Below, piece by piece: positions 7,211 to 16,442 of a stretch of DNA of 64,000 nucleotides. The stretch's first letter is position 1, and the number at the start of each line of letters is the position of its first letter. Source of the stretch: Eubacterium_B sp034180045 (lineage in GTDB: Bacteria; Bacillota; Clostridia; Peptostreptococcales; Anaerovoracaceae); the NCBI GenBank assembly GCA_034180045.1, contig JAXFOY010000005.1:1-64000 (forward strand), in the 5' to 3' direction. The translations under genes and the position numbers were made by a program. Below the pieces are notes generated by a model. It had not been told where the DNA came from. It saw only the letters and a list, made by a program, of their open reading frames with translations, and searched no databases.

Positions 7211-9169
7211 ATGAAGGGCTATACAAGCGAAACTATTAGAAATGTTGCATTGCTGGGACATGGAGGATGCGGTAAAACTACATTCTTGGAATCGGCCTTG
7301 TATGAAACCGGCGTTATTAAGAAGCTGGGTAAGGTCGAAGACGGAAATACTGTATCTGACTATGACAAGATGGAGATAGAAAAAGGATATTCTATTAATA
7401 CATCTGTAGTTCCAATAGAATGGAAAGGCAGTAAAATTAATTTTATCGATACACCCGGATACTTTGATTTTATCGGAGAAGTAAACGCGGCTCTTCGTGC
7501 CGCAGAGGCTGCGGTTATAATGGTGGATGCAGGCTCAGGTATACAGGTTGGAACCGAAGCTGCGTGGAAAGCGTGCGAAAGATACAGCATGCCAAGATTC
7601 ATCACAATAACAAAGCGTGACAAGGATGAATTTGATTTTTATAAAACCTTTGATGAGCTGAAAGAAAAATTCGGAAACAAGCTGGTGCCTCTATCATGGC
7701 CGCTTTCAGCTGAAATTGATGACGAACTGAAAGAAGCTATTGCAGAGTCGGATGATGCTTTGATGGAAAAGTATTTTGACGGTGAGGAATTTACGGATGA
7801 GGAGATAAAAAAAGGAATGGTAAAGGGGATTTCCGAAGGAAACATCGTACCTGTCTGCTCGTCTGCATTCCAGCTGGGGCATGGTGTTGAAGGTCTTCTT
7901 GATTTGCTTTTGGAATATGTTCCTACGCCTTTACAGCATGGTCCGTATAAAGGATTTAATGACTCAAACGAACCTGTAGAAAGACTTTCTCTGACGGATG
8001 CGCCTATGTCAGCCTTTGTATTTAAGACGATTGTTGACCCGTTTGTAGGAAAAATATCTGTTATGAAGGTGGTCACAGGGAAGATGAATTCCGGAACCGA
8101 GGTTTATAATGAACGCATAGGTAAAACGGAAAGACTGGGCAAGTTATTTTTCCTAAGAGGTAAGGAGCAGTTGGAACTGAACTATGCCGAGGCGGGTGAT
8201 ATTGTCGCTGTTGCCAAACTACAGAATACTCAGTCAGGCGACACTCTCTGTGATAAGACCGATATCATAAGATATTTACCTCTTGATTTTCCATCGCCGA
8301 CTTTTTATATTGCTATTGAAGCTGCGGACAAGAACGACGAAGAAAAGATGGGCATCGGACTAGCAAAGCTAAGAGAAGAAGATCCTTCATTCGTAATCGA
8401 AAGAAACACGGAAACTCACCAGACTTTGCTCGGGGGACAGGGAGATATTCAGCTCGGAATCATTCAGGCAAAATTAAAGGACAGGTTTGGAGTCACTGTA
8501 AAGACCGTTCCTCAGAAAATAGCTTATAGAGAAACGATAAAAGGAACATCTGATGTTCAGGGTAAACACAAGAAGCAGTCCGGCGGTGCGGGGCAGTACG
8601 GGGATGTTCACATCAGGTTCTCGCCTTCCGATAAGGAATTTGAATTCTCCGAAGAACTTTTCGGCGGTTCTATCCCGAAAAACTATGTTCCGGCGGTAGA
8701 AAAGGGCTTGATTGAAAGCTTGGAGAAAGGTCCTCTTGCCGGTTGTAAGGTGGTAAATATCAAGGCTGTGCTATATGACGGTTCGTACCACGATGTTGAC
8801 TCTAACGAAGTATCGTTCAAAATCGCAGCGTCGCTGGCATTCAAGAAGGGTATAGTAGAGGCGAAACCGTGCTTGCTGGAGCCTATAATGCATGTTGAAA
8901 TTACAGTTCCCGATGATTATATGGGAGATGTAATCGGAGATATGAATAAGCGAAGAGGTAAAATTTTGGGAATGGAACCGTTGCAGGATGGAGGGCAGAA
9001 AGTAGTTGCAGAGGCTCCTCAGGCAGAACTGTTCGACTACGCCTTGGGACTGCGCTCAATGACACAAGGCCGGGGAGTGTTCGAGATGAAATTCGAACGT
9101 TATGAAGAACTTCCTAGAAATCTTGCCGAGAAGATTATCGCTGAGCATGCGGCGTCTGAGACGAAGTAA
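7211..9169 (+). CDS. Elongation factor G-like GTPase (EF-G paralogue)
   Basis: 652-residue translational GTPase with the full EF-G domain order: GTP-binding domain, beta-barrel, domain III, the S5-like domain IV and domain V (ending with the LRSMTQGRG segment). It is shorter than the usual 690-residue FusA, and its GTPase motifs diverge: G1 is GHGGCGKTT (16-24) instead of GHVDAGKTT, G3 is DTPGYFDF instead of DTPGHVDF, so the catalytic His is replaced by Tyr, and G4 is TKRD. This pattern is typical of the EF-G2-type paralogues of Firmicutes and actinobacteria rather than the housekeeping factor. It stands alone, not in a str operon. Its role on the ribosome is not settled for this subgroup. 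Confidence 0.85.
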   Translation: MKGYTSETIRNVALLGHGGCGKTTFLESALYETGVIKKLGKVEDGNTVSDYDKMEIEKGYSINTSVVPIEWKGSKINFIDTPGYFDFIGEVNAALRAAEAAVIMVDAGSGIQVGTEAAWKACERYSMPRFITITKRDKDEFDFYKTFDELKEKFGNKLVPLSWPLSAEIDDELKEAIAESDDALMEKYFDGEEFTDEEIKKGMVKGISEGNIVPVCSSAFQLGHGVEGLLDLLLEYVPTPLQHGPYKGFNDSNEPVERLSLTDAPMSAFVFKTIVDPFVGKISVMKVVTGKMNSGTEVYNERIGKTERLGKLFFLRGKEQLELNYAEAGDIVAVAKLQNTQSGDTLCDKTDIIRYLPLDFPSPTFYIAIEAADKNDEEKMGIGLAKLREEDPSFVIERNTETHQTLLGGQGDIQLGIIQAKLKDRFGVTVKTVPQKIAYRETIKGTSDVQGKHKKQSGGAGQYGDVHIRFSPSDKEFEFSEELFGGSIPKNYVPAVEKGLIESLEKGPLAGCKVVNIKAVLYDGSYHDVDSNEVSFKIAASLAFKKGIVEAKPCLLEPIMHVEITVPDDYMGDVIGDMNKRRGKILGMEPLQDGGQKVVAEAPQAELFDYALGLRSMTQGRGVFEMKFERYEELPRNLAEKIIAEHAASETK

Positions 9170-9211
9170 GAACTATAAGATTACATAAACAAAACTTAAT
9201 ATAACTAAATG

Positions 9212-9296
9212 AACCCCCGAAGCGGAAACCGTCTTAGGATTGAAATTACCGGAATTTGACCGGCAATTCGGCAGTACAAGCGGTATCGGGGGTTTT
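9212..9296 (+). terminator. Large nested-hairpin terminator or small structured RNA
   Basis: An outer GC-rich stem ACCCCCGA / TCGGGGGT closes on TTTT. Inside lie a possible ACCG/CGGT helix and an inner hairpin built on TTACCGG / CCGGCAA. The T-run after the outer stem marks it as a terminator for the EF-G-like gene, but 85 bases with stacked helices is longer than usual. Confidence 0.6.
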
Positions 9297-9374
9297 GCAT
9301 TTTTATAGTATGTGTTGACACTGTAAGGGGAAAACGATATACTTAAAATAAGAACAAATGTTTGGAGAATGGAT

Positions 9375-10763
9375 ATGGCAAAGAAGGCAAAATCAGTTTA
9401 TGTGTGTCAAGAATGTGGATATGAAACGCCCAAATGGTTAGGGCAGTGTATTTGTGGCGCGTGGAACTCGTTTGTTGAGGAGACTGTAGTGGATATCAAG
9501 TCCGGTGACATACGAAGGAGAGGTGCGGCTGTCAGCTCCGGTGAAAAGATGAGCAAGGCTTCACCGCTCAAGGCTATAGGCAGCGGGGAACACAAGAGAA
9601 TGGACACGGGCATAGGTGAACTGAACCGAGTTCTTGGCGGCGGCATTGTTAAGGGCTCACTTACTTTGATTTCAGGAGAACCGGGGATAGGCAAATCAAC
9701 AATAATTATACAGGCGGCAAATTATATCGCCAAAACCAACGGAAGGGTTCTTTACGTATCAGGTGAAGAATCAGAAGAACAGATTAAGATGCGTGCAGAC
9801 AGAGTCTGCGGAGATATAGATAATAACCTGTTTATACTTGCCGAGACGAATATGGAGAATATAATGACCGTTTGCGAGAGTCTAAAACCTGAGTTTGTAA
9901 TCATTGATTCAATTCAGACAATGTATACGGTAGAGCTTGATTCTGCTCCGGGGAGTGTTTCGCAGGTAAGAACTTGCGGTAATCTACTTATGAAAATAGG
10001 TAAAAGCTGGAATATACCTGTATTTATCGTTGCTCATGTGACCAAAAACGGTGAACTCGCCGGTCCCAAAATTGTAGAACATCTCGTGGATTGTGTACTA
10101 CATTTCACGGGAGAACGAGACCATGAACTCAGAGTTTTGCGTGCATTTAAGAATAGATTTGGAACTACGAGTGAAATCGGCGCTTTCAGCATGGAGGAAT
10201 CCGGGCTAAAGGAGATTCACGATATTTCGGCAAGCTTTCTGGACAGCAAAGGGCTGAAGCCTGAGGGTTCTGTAGTTTCTGCTATATATGAAGGAAGCAG
10301 ACCTGTGTTTATGGAGATTCAGGCTCTGACTGTCGCAACCAATGTGGGCTTTGCAAGAAGGACCGCTATAGGCATTGATAACCAGAGATTGTCCATGCTT
10401 CTTGCCGTACTTGAGCGAAAAGTAAGAGTAAGCACTATAAATCAAGATGTATATGTTAACGTTGTAGGAGGGCTCAAACCTGACAGCACGTCCGTTGATC
10501 TCGGTGTGGCTCTAGCCATATACTCATCCATAAAAAGCCTGAAATGCAATTTTAGAATCGTTGCAATAGGAGAAATAGGGCTGACAGGAGAGCTCAGATC
10601 GGTGTCGAGTGCAGAGAAAATCGCTGTAGAAGCGGCGAGAATGGGATACGAAAAAGTTATTTTGCCAAAGAAGAATGCCGACAAGATAAAATCCGAAATA
10701 GACGGATGCAAGATTATCGCGGTGAATAATATCTACGAAGCAATCGATGCGTTCGTGGAATAA
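9375..10763 (+). CDS. radA: DNA repair protein RadA
   Basis: 462-residue RadA (Sms), a DnaB-like/RecA-fold helicase that helps branch migration in recombination repair. Domains in order: N-terminal zinc finger, RecA-like ATPase with Walker A GEPGIGKST near residues 102-110, the RadA-specific KNRFG motif around 259, and a C-terminal Lon-protease-like domain. The zinc finger starts CQECG but the second pair reads CICGAWN, one residue shorter than the common CPxCGAWN. The ATG at 9375 is preferred over 9369 because GGAG (9364-9367) is 7 bases upstream. It stands alone between the large terminator and the gpx promoter. Confidence 0.94.
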   Translation: MAKKAKSVYVCQECGYETPKWLGQCICGAWNSFVEETVVDIKSGDIRRRGAAVSSGEKMSKASPLKAIGSGEHKRMDTGIGELNRVLGGGIVKGSLTLISGEPGIGKSTIIIQAANYIAKTNGRVLYVSGEESEEQIKMRADRVCGDIDNNLFILAETNMENIMTVCESLKPEFVIIDSIQTMYTVELDSAPGSVSQVRTCGNLLMKIGKSWNIPVFIVAHVTKNGELAGPKIVEHLVDCVLHFTGERDHELRVLRAFKNRFGTTSEIGAFSMEESGLKEIHDISASFLDSKGLKPEGSVVSAIYEGSRPVFMEIQALTVATNVGFARRTAIGIDNQRLSMLLAVLERKVRVSTINQDVYVNVVGGLKPDSTSVDLGVALAIYSSIKSLKCNFRIVAIGEIGLTGELRSVSSAEKIAVEAARMGYEKVILPKKNADKIKSEIDGCKIIAVNNIYEAIDAFVE

Positions 10764-10915
10764 TATGCAGCAAAGGCTTAAACTTAACATGATAGGGAAA
10801 TAACTTCCTTTCTCAGATACTACACCGGATGGCGATAATTAAATTATGCGGATGAGGGAATCTATAGAGAGAATCTATAGATGCATGTTGCTATCTGAAA
10901 AAGTAAAAAAAGTTG

Positions 10916-10944
10916 TTGACAACGACACTTAAATTGCGTACAAT
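10916..10944 (+). promoter_or_regulatory. Strong sigmaA promoter of the glutathione peroxidase gene
   Basis: TTGACA (10916-10921), 17-base spacer, TACAAT (10939-10944). One of the best consensus promoters in the window; a TCTATAGA-like repeat (10860-10880) lies upstream. Confidence 0.85.
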
Positions 10945-11018
10945 TAAAATGTAAATAAAATAATTGAATGCAATTGATAAAGATGAACAAAGATAAAGAA
11001 ATATGGGAGGAAGATACT

Positions 11019-11561
11019 ATGAGTTTTTATAATTATTCAGTGCAGAATAGAGCCGGTGAAGAAGTTTCTATGAAGAACTTTGAAGGCAAAGTTGTTTTAG
11101 TGGTAAATACAGCGACAGGATGCGGGTTTACACCTCACTATGAGCTGCTACAGAAAATGTATGACAAATATACGGAAAAGGGTCTCGTAATTCTGGATAT
11201 TCCATGTAATCAGTTCTATGGACAGGCTCCCGGCAGTGATGACGAAATTCATGAGTTCTGCACACTAAATTACAATACTAAATTTGACCAGATGAAGAAA
11301 TCGGATGTTAACGGAGAAAATGAACTCCCGCTATATACATTCCTTAAGAATAAAAAAGGTTTCGACGGATTCGGACATGGAGAACTGGCAGATAAGATGG
11401 ATGAACTTTTGTCGGGAATTGATGCCGACTACAAAAATAACTCAGACATAAAGTGGAACTTCACAAAGTTTGTTATTGACAGAGAAGGTAAGGTGGTAGC
11501 TAGATTTGAGCCTACGGCAGACTTTGGCGAAATTGAAAAATGCGTAAATTCGCTTCTATAA
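11019..11561 (+). CDS. Glutathione peroxidase-family thiol peroxidase
   Basis: 180-residue peroxidase of the glutathione peroxidase family, reducing hydroperoxides; bacterial Cys forms usually take electrons from thioredoxin. The catalytic set is visible: Cys35 in NTATGCGFT (Cys, not selenocysteine), Gln69 in the QFYGQAPG segment, and the Trp-Asn pair in IKWNFTKF. Spacing Cys35-Gln69 matches the family. The usual NVAS before the active site is NTAT here. ATG 11019 has GGGAGG 7 bases upstream and gives the normal length; an earlier in-frame ATG at 10968 has no site. Its own strong promoter and terminator make it a single-gene unit. Confidence 0.9.
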   Translation: MSFYNYSVQNRAGEEVSMKNFEGKVVLVVNTATGCGFTPHYELLQKMYDKYTEKGLVILDIPCNQFYGQAPGSDDEIHEFCTLNYNTKFDQMKKSDVNGENELPLYTFLKNKKGFDGFGHGELADKMDELLSGIDADYKNNSDIKWNFTKFVIDREGKVVARFEPTADFGEIEKCVNSLL

Positions 11562-11602
11562 AACTTGGATAAATACCAAAAAATATAAGATTTAACCGGA
11601 TT

Positions 11603-11633
11603 AAACCGCAGGAAATGCTCCTGTGGTTTTTTC
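11603..11633 (+). terminator. Intrinsic terminator of the glutathione peroxidase gene
   Basis: Stem AACCGCAGG / CCTGTGGTT (one G-U pair), 7-base loop, followed by TTTTC. Confidence 0.8.
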
Positions 11634-11724
11634 ATATGTTGTGAAATCACGAAAAAGGTAAAAAAGAATGTTAAAGAATATCAACGAAATGAATTTGAAA
11701 TAGATAAAAGAAAATTGCGCCAAA

Positions 11725-11753
11725 TTGACATTAAATATTAGCTTTGATATACT
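11725..11753 (+). promoter_or_regulatory. SigmaA promoter of the chelatase operon
   Basis: TTGACA (11725-11730), 17-base spacer, TATACT (11748-11753). Transcription would start near 11760, leaving a leader of about 127 bases before the first gene. Confidence 0.8.
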
Positions 11754-11759
11754 GATATA

Positions 11760-11870
11760 CAAGATAAGCGGAGCTTTCGAGATTTATAACACCGGAGTTT
11801 TGAGCTGTTTACTATATTTGTCATCGTAAGCCGCAACCGGCATTGTAGCAGGTTGTGGCTTTTTTACAAA
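11760..11870 (+). promoter_or_regulatory. Chelatase operon leader with internal terminator hairpin
   Basis: Within the leader, an 11-bp stem AAGCCGCAACC (11828-11838) / GGTTGTGGCTT (11851-11861) is followed directly by a T-run, which makes an intrinsic terminator before the start codon at 11887. Upstream are two similar stretches, CGGAGCTTTCGAG and CGGAGTTTTGAG. The arrangement suggests premature termination control, but I recognise no known riboswitch class (no cobalamin, NiCo, Moco or T-box signature). Confidence 0.5.
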
Positions 11871-11886
11871 GAAAACGGAGCCTTAT

Positions 11887-14800
11887 ATGAAAATGACTTT
11901 TGTTACTGTATCCTCACCGGCAGCAAAGTATCTTTCAAATGCAGCGAGAAAAATAGCAGAGGATAAATTATTTGAACTGGAACTTACAATCTACAATGGA
12001 AGGTGTAAGGTGAGCACTGAAAATGCGGAAAAAATTAAGCGCGATATAGCAGCCTCCGACATCACATTTTTGGATCTCATGGGTTCGCCTCCGCAAGTTG
12101 TTGATATTGCTTATAGTGCTTGCAAGGAGAGCAAGGGTGACATAATTCCTTACGGTGCTTCCGCCAGAGAATTTCTAAGACTTGGAAAGTTCACTTCTGA
12201 AACCATGGGCAGCGGTAACAAAAAGGCACCCAGCATGGAAGCGATGAAAAAAATGCAGGCAGTGGCAGAAGGAATGGGGAAGATACTACCGGGTAAAATG
12301 CGAGACATGAGAAATTATTCACTTCTTATGAAATATTTTCAGAATGCAACGCCGGATAATATATATAATATGCTGCTGCTTTTACTTAGAGAGTATGGAG
12401 GTTATAAATGGATAAAAGAGCCGCAATTACCCGTTTTGCCGCCGCCTATAGCGCTTTATTCGCTTCCGGATATGAGGGCGTTTTATAATGTAAAAGAATA
12501 TGAAACCATATGCGCTTTCAAAAAAAGCTTGCCGAATGTGCTGCTTATTTTTTCTTCTTACGCCTATCCGACGGATACGGCTTCTTGTGTTTATGAAATG
12601 CAGAAAACACTGTCAAAAGTATGCAATGTATATGCAGTCGGAACCTCAGGGTCATTCAAGGAATACGAGAAAGAATTAAGACGTATTTGCATGGATACTT
12701 CAGGGAAGATAAAACTTATATTAAACTGTACGCCGTTTAGACTTGCGGCAGGCCCTATGGGCGGAGACGCTGAGGCGGGAATAAAATTTCTAAAAGATAT
12801 GGATGTTCCGTATTTACATCCCTTCTTTTTGACACGTCGCACGGAAAAGGACTGGAAAAGTTCGCCGGCAGGCTGTTCTTCGGCAGAAACTATGATTTCG
12901 ATGATGCTTCCCGAACTTGACGGCTCGCTTGATACTATACCGGTAGGTGCTATGTCAGAGGCAATGATTGATGAGGATTTTCAGATTGAAACACATGAAC
13001 TTGTTGCCATAGAGGAACGAATGATTCGTCTTGCAAGTAGAGTGAAAAAATATATAGCACTCGCCGGCAAGGCAAATAAGGACAAAAAAATAGCAATAAT
13101 CGGCTATAATTACCCACCCGGTGAAGCCAATATATTTGGAGGCGCCTTCCTTGACACCTTTGAGTCCATAGCCAACATCCTTGATAGTCTATCAAATGAA
13201 GGCTACCATGTGAACAAAATGAACTCGGCCAGACTTATGGAAGTATTCACCGCCGGAAGAGCTGTAAACCTTGGAAAATACGAAACTAACTGGGAGGATG
13301 CCATCTATTTCGATGCGGCAAAATATGAAGCTCCTGAGGAACTTACAGAAGTATTCGGAAAGAAGCCCGGTAATATTATGACTGAAGGAAACAAATTTTT
13401 TATTCCGGGTGTAATCAGCGGTAATGTTTTTATCGGGCTGCAACCGCCGAAAACAGTTGATGAAACAGAGGACAGCACATATCATGATAAGACTTTACCT
13501 CCGCATCATCAGTATGTAGCATTTTACCGGTGGTTGCGCGATGAATTTCATGCTGATGCCGTTGTTCATGTCGGTACACACGGAACAATCGAATTCCTTA
13601 AGGGTAAGGAAAGCGGTATGAGCAGCAGTTGCTATCCTGATATGCTGATTTCAGACCTTCCTCACATATATATTTACTATGCGGGAAACCCCGCAGAAGG
13701 CGTTATAGCGAAGAGAAGAACGGCAGCAAACCTTGTTAGCTACCAGCCGCCGGTATTTGAAGAAAGCGAACTTTATGGCGAATATCTGGAACTTTCGGCT
13801 TTGCTTGACAGCTACAGGCAGGCGGAAAAACTTTCACCTGAAAGTGCTGAGGACGCTCTGCGGATTTTGATTGAAAAGTCAAGAAAAATGGAGATGGCAG
13901 ATAATCCCGATGAAATAGAGTCGGAGCTTTATCGCATGCAACACAGCTTGATTCCTAAAGGATTACATATATTCGGTACAGACTATACCGACGAAGAGTT
14001 GAATCGATATGTAGGTTCGTTGAGCAAACGAATGCTGGAAGAAGAGGTAGATGAACGACAAATCGTAAAAACAACGGAAAGGATTTTTCGGGCTGTTAGA
14101 AAAAATAACGAAATGAAAGGGCTTATTGATGCGCTTGCATCAAAATACAATATGGCAAAGCTAGGAGGCGATATTTATAGAAGCCCGGAAGTATTGCCAT
14201 CGGGATTTAACCTCTATCAATTTGATCCTCGTATGGTACCGTCTAAGGCGGCTATGGAAAGAGGGCGTAAAATAGCCGAAAATACCATAGAAAGTTATTT
14301 TGAAAAACATGGAGAGTATCCGAGTTCTACCGCAGTAGTACTTTGGGGGCTGGAAACTTCAAGGACTCAGGGAGAAACGCTGGGACAGATTCTCGGATAT
14401 TTGGGAGTGAGATACTCAGAAGAAAACCATATATGGGAAAAGAGATTTGAACTTGTGCCTCTTGAGGAATTGGGCAGACCGCGAATTGATGTGACTATTA
14501 ATATATGTGGATTCTTTAGAGATATGTTTCCTAATTTGATTGAAAATATAGATGATTTATTGCATAAACTTTATGAAACAGGGGAAGCTTCGGAAAATAA
14601 CTATTTCGTTGCGAATTCACAAAAGCGTTTAGATAAACTTTTAAGTCTCGGATATGAAGAAGGTGAGGCGAAAAATCTGGCAGTTTCGCGTATGTTCGGA
14701 CCTGCCGAGGGTGAATACGGAACCGGTCTTACTAAAATCATCAATACGAAAAATTGGCAGGATGAAAGTGAACTGGGCCTTTCTTTTACCAAAAATCTAA

Positions 14801-15405
14801 GGTATATATACGGCAGGGATGTACATGGCAAAAAGGTGGACGGGCTTTATGAAGATAATCTTAAATGTGTTGAAATAATTTCTCAGTTGAGGAGCAGCAA
14901 CGAATATGAAATAACAGATTTAGACCACTATTATGAGTTCTTCGGCGGTTTAGCAAAATCGGTTGAAATGACTAAAGGTAGGAAAGTGAGCATGCTTATA
15001 ACCGATACGACGGGAATCAAACCGCATACGGAGTCAGTTGAAAAATCAGTGGCAAGAGGCATTAGGACGAGGGTTCTTAATCCTAGATGGATTGACGGAA
15101 TGCTGAAACACAAATCTCATGGAGCACAAAAAATAGCCGACAGATTTGAAAATATTATGGGCCTTGCTGCGACGACAGGCTCTGTGGACACATGGATATA
15201 TGATGCTTTGGACAAAAATTATGTGGAAGATGAGGAGCTTAGAAGACGTATGGCGGAAAATAATCCTCATGCGTATATGAGAATTCTTGAGCAGATGATG
15301 GAGTATAAAGAGCGCGGATATTGGGACGCAAGCGTAGAGCAAATACAAAGAATTAAAGAGATATATATGGAAATGGAAGACGAGCTGGAGGGTGTGTTAA
15401 AATGA
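11887..15405 (+). CDS. cobN: CobN/BchH-family metal chelatase large subunit
   Basis: 1172-residue protein of the CobN/magnesium-chelatase H family, the large porphyrin- or corrin-binding subunit that inserts a metal ion with the help of two AAA+ partners. The conserved VHVGTHGTIEFLKGKE segment and the C-terminal ATTGSVDTWIYDALD region are characteristic. Length fits CobN (about 1,270) and BchH (about 1,200-1,300). It overlaps the next gene by four bases (ATGA), so the three subunits are translated together. No other cobalamin, chlorophyll or heme synthesis gene is in the window, so cobalt, magnesium or another metal cannot be decided from the sequence. Confidence 0.88.
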   Translation: MKMTFVTVSSPAAKYLSNAARKIAEDKLFELELTIYNGRCKVSTENAEKIKRDIAASDITFLDLMGSPPQVVDIAYSACKESKGDIIPYGASAREFLRLGKFTSETMGSGNKKAPSMEAMKKMQAVAEGMGKILPGKMRDMRNYSLLMKYFQNATPDNIYNMLLLLLREYGGYKWIKEPQLPVLPPPIALYSLPDMRAFYNVKEYETICAFKKSLPNVLLIFSSYAYPTDTASCVYEMQKTLSKVCNVYAVGTSGSFKEYEKELRRICMDTSGKIKLILNCTPFRLAAGPMGGDAEAGIKFLKDMDVPYLHPFFLTRRTEKDWKSSPAGCSSAETMISMMLPELDGSLDTIPVGAMSEAMIDEDFQIETHELVAIEERMIRLASRVKKYIALAGKANKDKKIAIIGYNYPPGEANIFGGAFLDTFESIANILDSLSNEGYHVNKMNSARLMEVFTAGRAVNLGKYETNWEDAIYFDAAKYEAPEELTEVFGKKPGNIMTEGNKFFIPGVISGNVFIGLQPPKTVDETEDSTYHDKTLPPHHQYVAFYRWLRDEFHADAVVHVGTHGTIEFLKGKESGMSSSCYPDMLISDLPHIYIYYAGNPAEGVIAKRRTAANLVSYQPPVFEESELYGEYLELSALLDSYRQAEKLSPESAEDALRILIEKSRKMEMADNPDEIESELYRMQHSLIPKGLHIFGTDYTDEELNRYVGSLSKRMLEEEVDERQIVKTTERIFRAVRKNNEMKGLIDALASKYNMAKLGGDIYRSPEVLPSGFNLYQFDPRMVPSKAAMERGRKIAENTIESYFEKHGEYPSSTAVVLWGLETSRTQGETLGQILGYLGVRYSEENHIWEKRFELVPLEELGRPRIDVTINICGFFRDMFPNLIENIDDLLHKLYETGEASENNYFVANSQKRLDKLLSLGYEEGEAKNLAVSRMFGPAEGEYGTGLTKIINTKNWQDESELGLSFTKNLRYIYGRDVHGKKVDGLYEDNLKCVEIISQLRSSNEYEITDLDHYYEFFGGLAKSVEMTKGRKVSMLITDTTGIKPHTESVEKSVARGIRTRVLNPRWIDGMLKHKSHGAQKIADRFENIMGLAATTGSVDTWIYDALDKNYVEDEELRRRMAENNPHAYMRILEQMMEYKERGYWDASVEQIQRIKEIYMEMEDELEGVLK

Positions 15406-16442
15406 GTTTGAACAAGGATGCTGAGCGCAGACTGTATCCATTTTGTGCGATTGTAGGGCAAGATGATATGAAACGTGCTTTGATTTTGAATATTATAAAT
15501 CCAAAGATTGGCGGCGTTTTAATCAGAGGGGAAAAGGGGACTGCAAAATCCACGGCTGTAAGGGCGCTCGCCGAGGTTTTGGGAGAGCGAACCGAGGTGG
15601 AGAATTGCAGATTTTCCTGTGACCCGAGAGAACCCGGTTTTTGGTGCGAAGAGTGCAGAAAAGCAAATGTGCATGTCGAAAAAACGGGCAGAATGAGAGT
15701 TGTAAATCTTCCGGTCAGCGCTACAGAAGACAGGGTTGTGGGAACTTTGGATATCGAGCATGCATTGAAGCATGGTGAAAAGCGATTTGAGCCGGGGATT
15801 TTAGCCTCGGCAAACAGAAACATTCTTTATGTTGACGAAGTGAACCTGCTCGACGATCATATTGTAGATGTGCTTCTTGATGCTGCGGCGATGGGGATCA
15901 ATTCAATTGAGCGCGAAGGCATATCCTTTTCACATCCGGCAAGGTTTGTACTCGTAGGCACTATGAATCCGGAAGAAGGTGATTTGAGACCGCAGCTTAT
16001 AGATCGCTTCGGTCTTGTCGTGGATGTATTAGGCGAAAAGGATGTTGAAAGCAGAATGGAGGTAGTCAGAAGGCGCTTGGATTTTGAGGCAGATCCCGAT
16101 GTATTTATGCAAAAATATGAAAGAGAACAAAATGCGCTAAAAGAAAAAATAAATTGTGCAAGGGCGTTATTGCCTCAAGTAAGGTATTCTGATAAAAGTC
16201 TCGAAATAGCTGCCAAAATCGCTGTCGAGCTTGAAGTTAACGGACATAGGGCGGACATAACTTTGATAAAAACCGCTGTGACAAATGCTGCCTATGAAGG
16301 AAGGATATGCGTAAATAAAGAAGATATAATAACAGCTGCAAAGCTTGCACTTCCGCATAGACTCAGAAGAAGACCGTTCGAGGAGGGAGAAATCGATATG
16401 GAATTTGTAAGGGAGATGCTTTCGGGTTATGAGGCGATATAA
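15402..16442 (+). CDS. BchI/ChlI-type chelatase AAA+ ATPase subunit
   Basis: 346-residue AAA+ ATPase of the magnesium chelatase I type, which hydrolyses ATP to drive metal insertion by the large subunit. Walker A is GEKGTAKST (residues 43-51), Walker B VDEVNLLDD, and the sensor region NPEEGDLRPQLIDRFGL is diagnostic. A Cys-rich stretch near residues 68-86 (CRFSCDPREP then CEEC) could bind a metal or cluster and is seen in cobalt-chelatase-like members. It overlaps its neighbours on both sides (4 bases with the large subunit, 14 with the next gene), giving tight coupling. Confidence 0.9.
   Translation: MSLNKDAERRLYPFCAIVGQDDMKRALILNIINPKIGGVLIRGEKGTAKSTAVRALAEVLGERTEVENCRFSCDPREPGFWCEECRKANVHVEKTGRMRVVNLPVSATEDRVVGTLDIEHALKHGEKRFEPGILASANRNILYVDEVNLLDDHIVDVLLDAAAMGINSIEREGISFSHPARFVLVGTMNPEEGDLRPQLIDRFGLVVDVLGEKDVESRMEVVRRRLDFEADPDVFMQKYEREQNALKEKINCARALLPQVRYSDKSLEIAAKIAVELEVNGHRADITLIKTAVTNAAYEGRICVNKEDIITAAKLALPHRLRRRPFEEGEIDMEFVREMLSGYEAI

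Noticed and set aside
11019..11561. Selenocysteine in the glutathione peroxidase active site
   Set aside because: The active-site codon is TGC (Cys); there is no in-frame TGA.
11760..11886. Cobalamin or NiCo riboswitch ahead of the chelatase operon
   Set aside because: No B12-box and no NiCo core sequence; only the terminator hairpin is supported.
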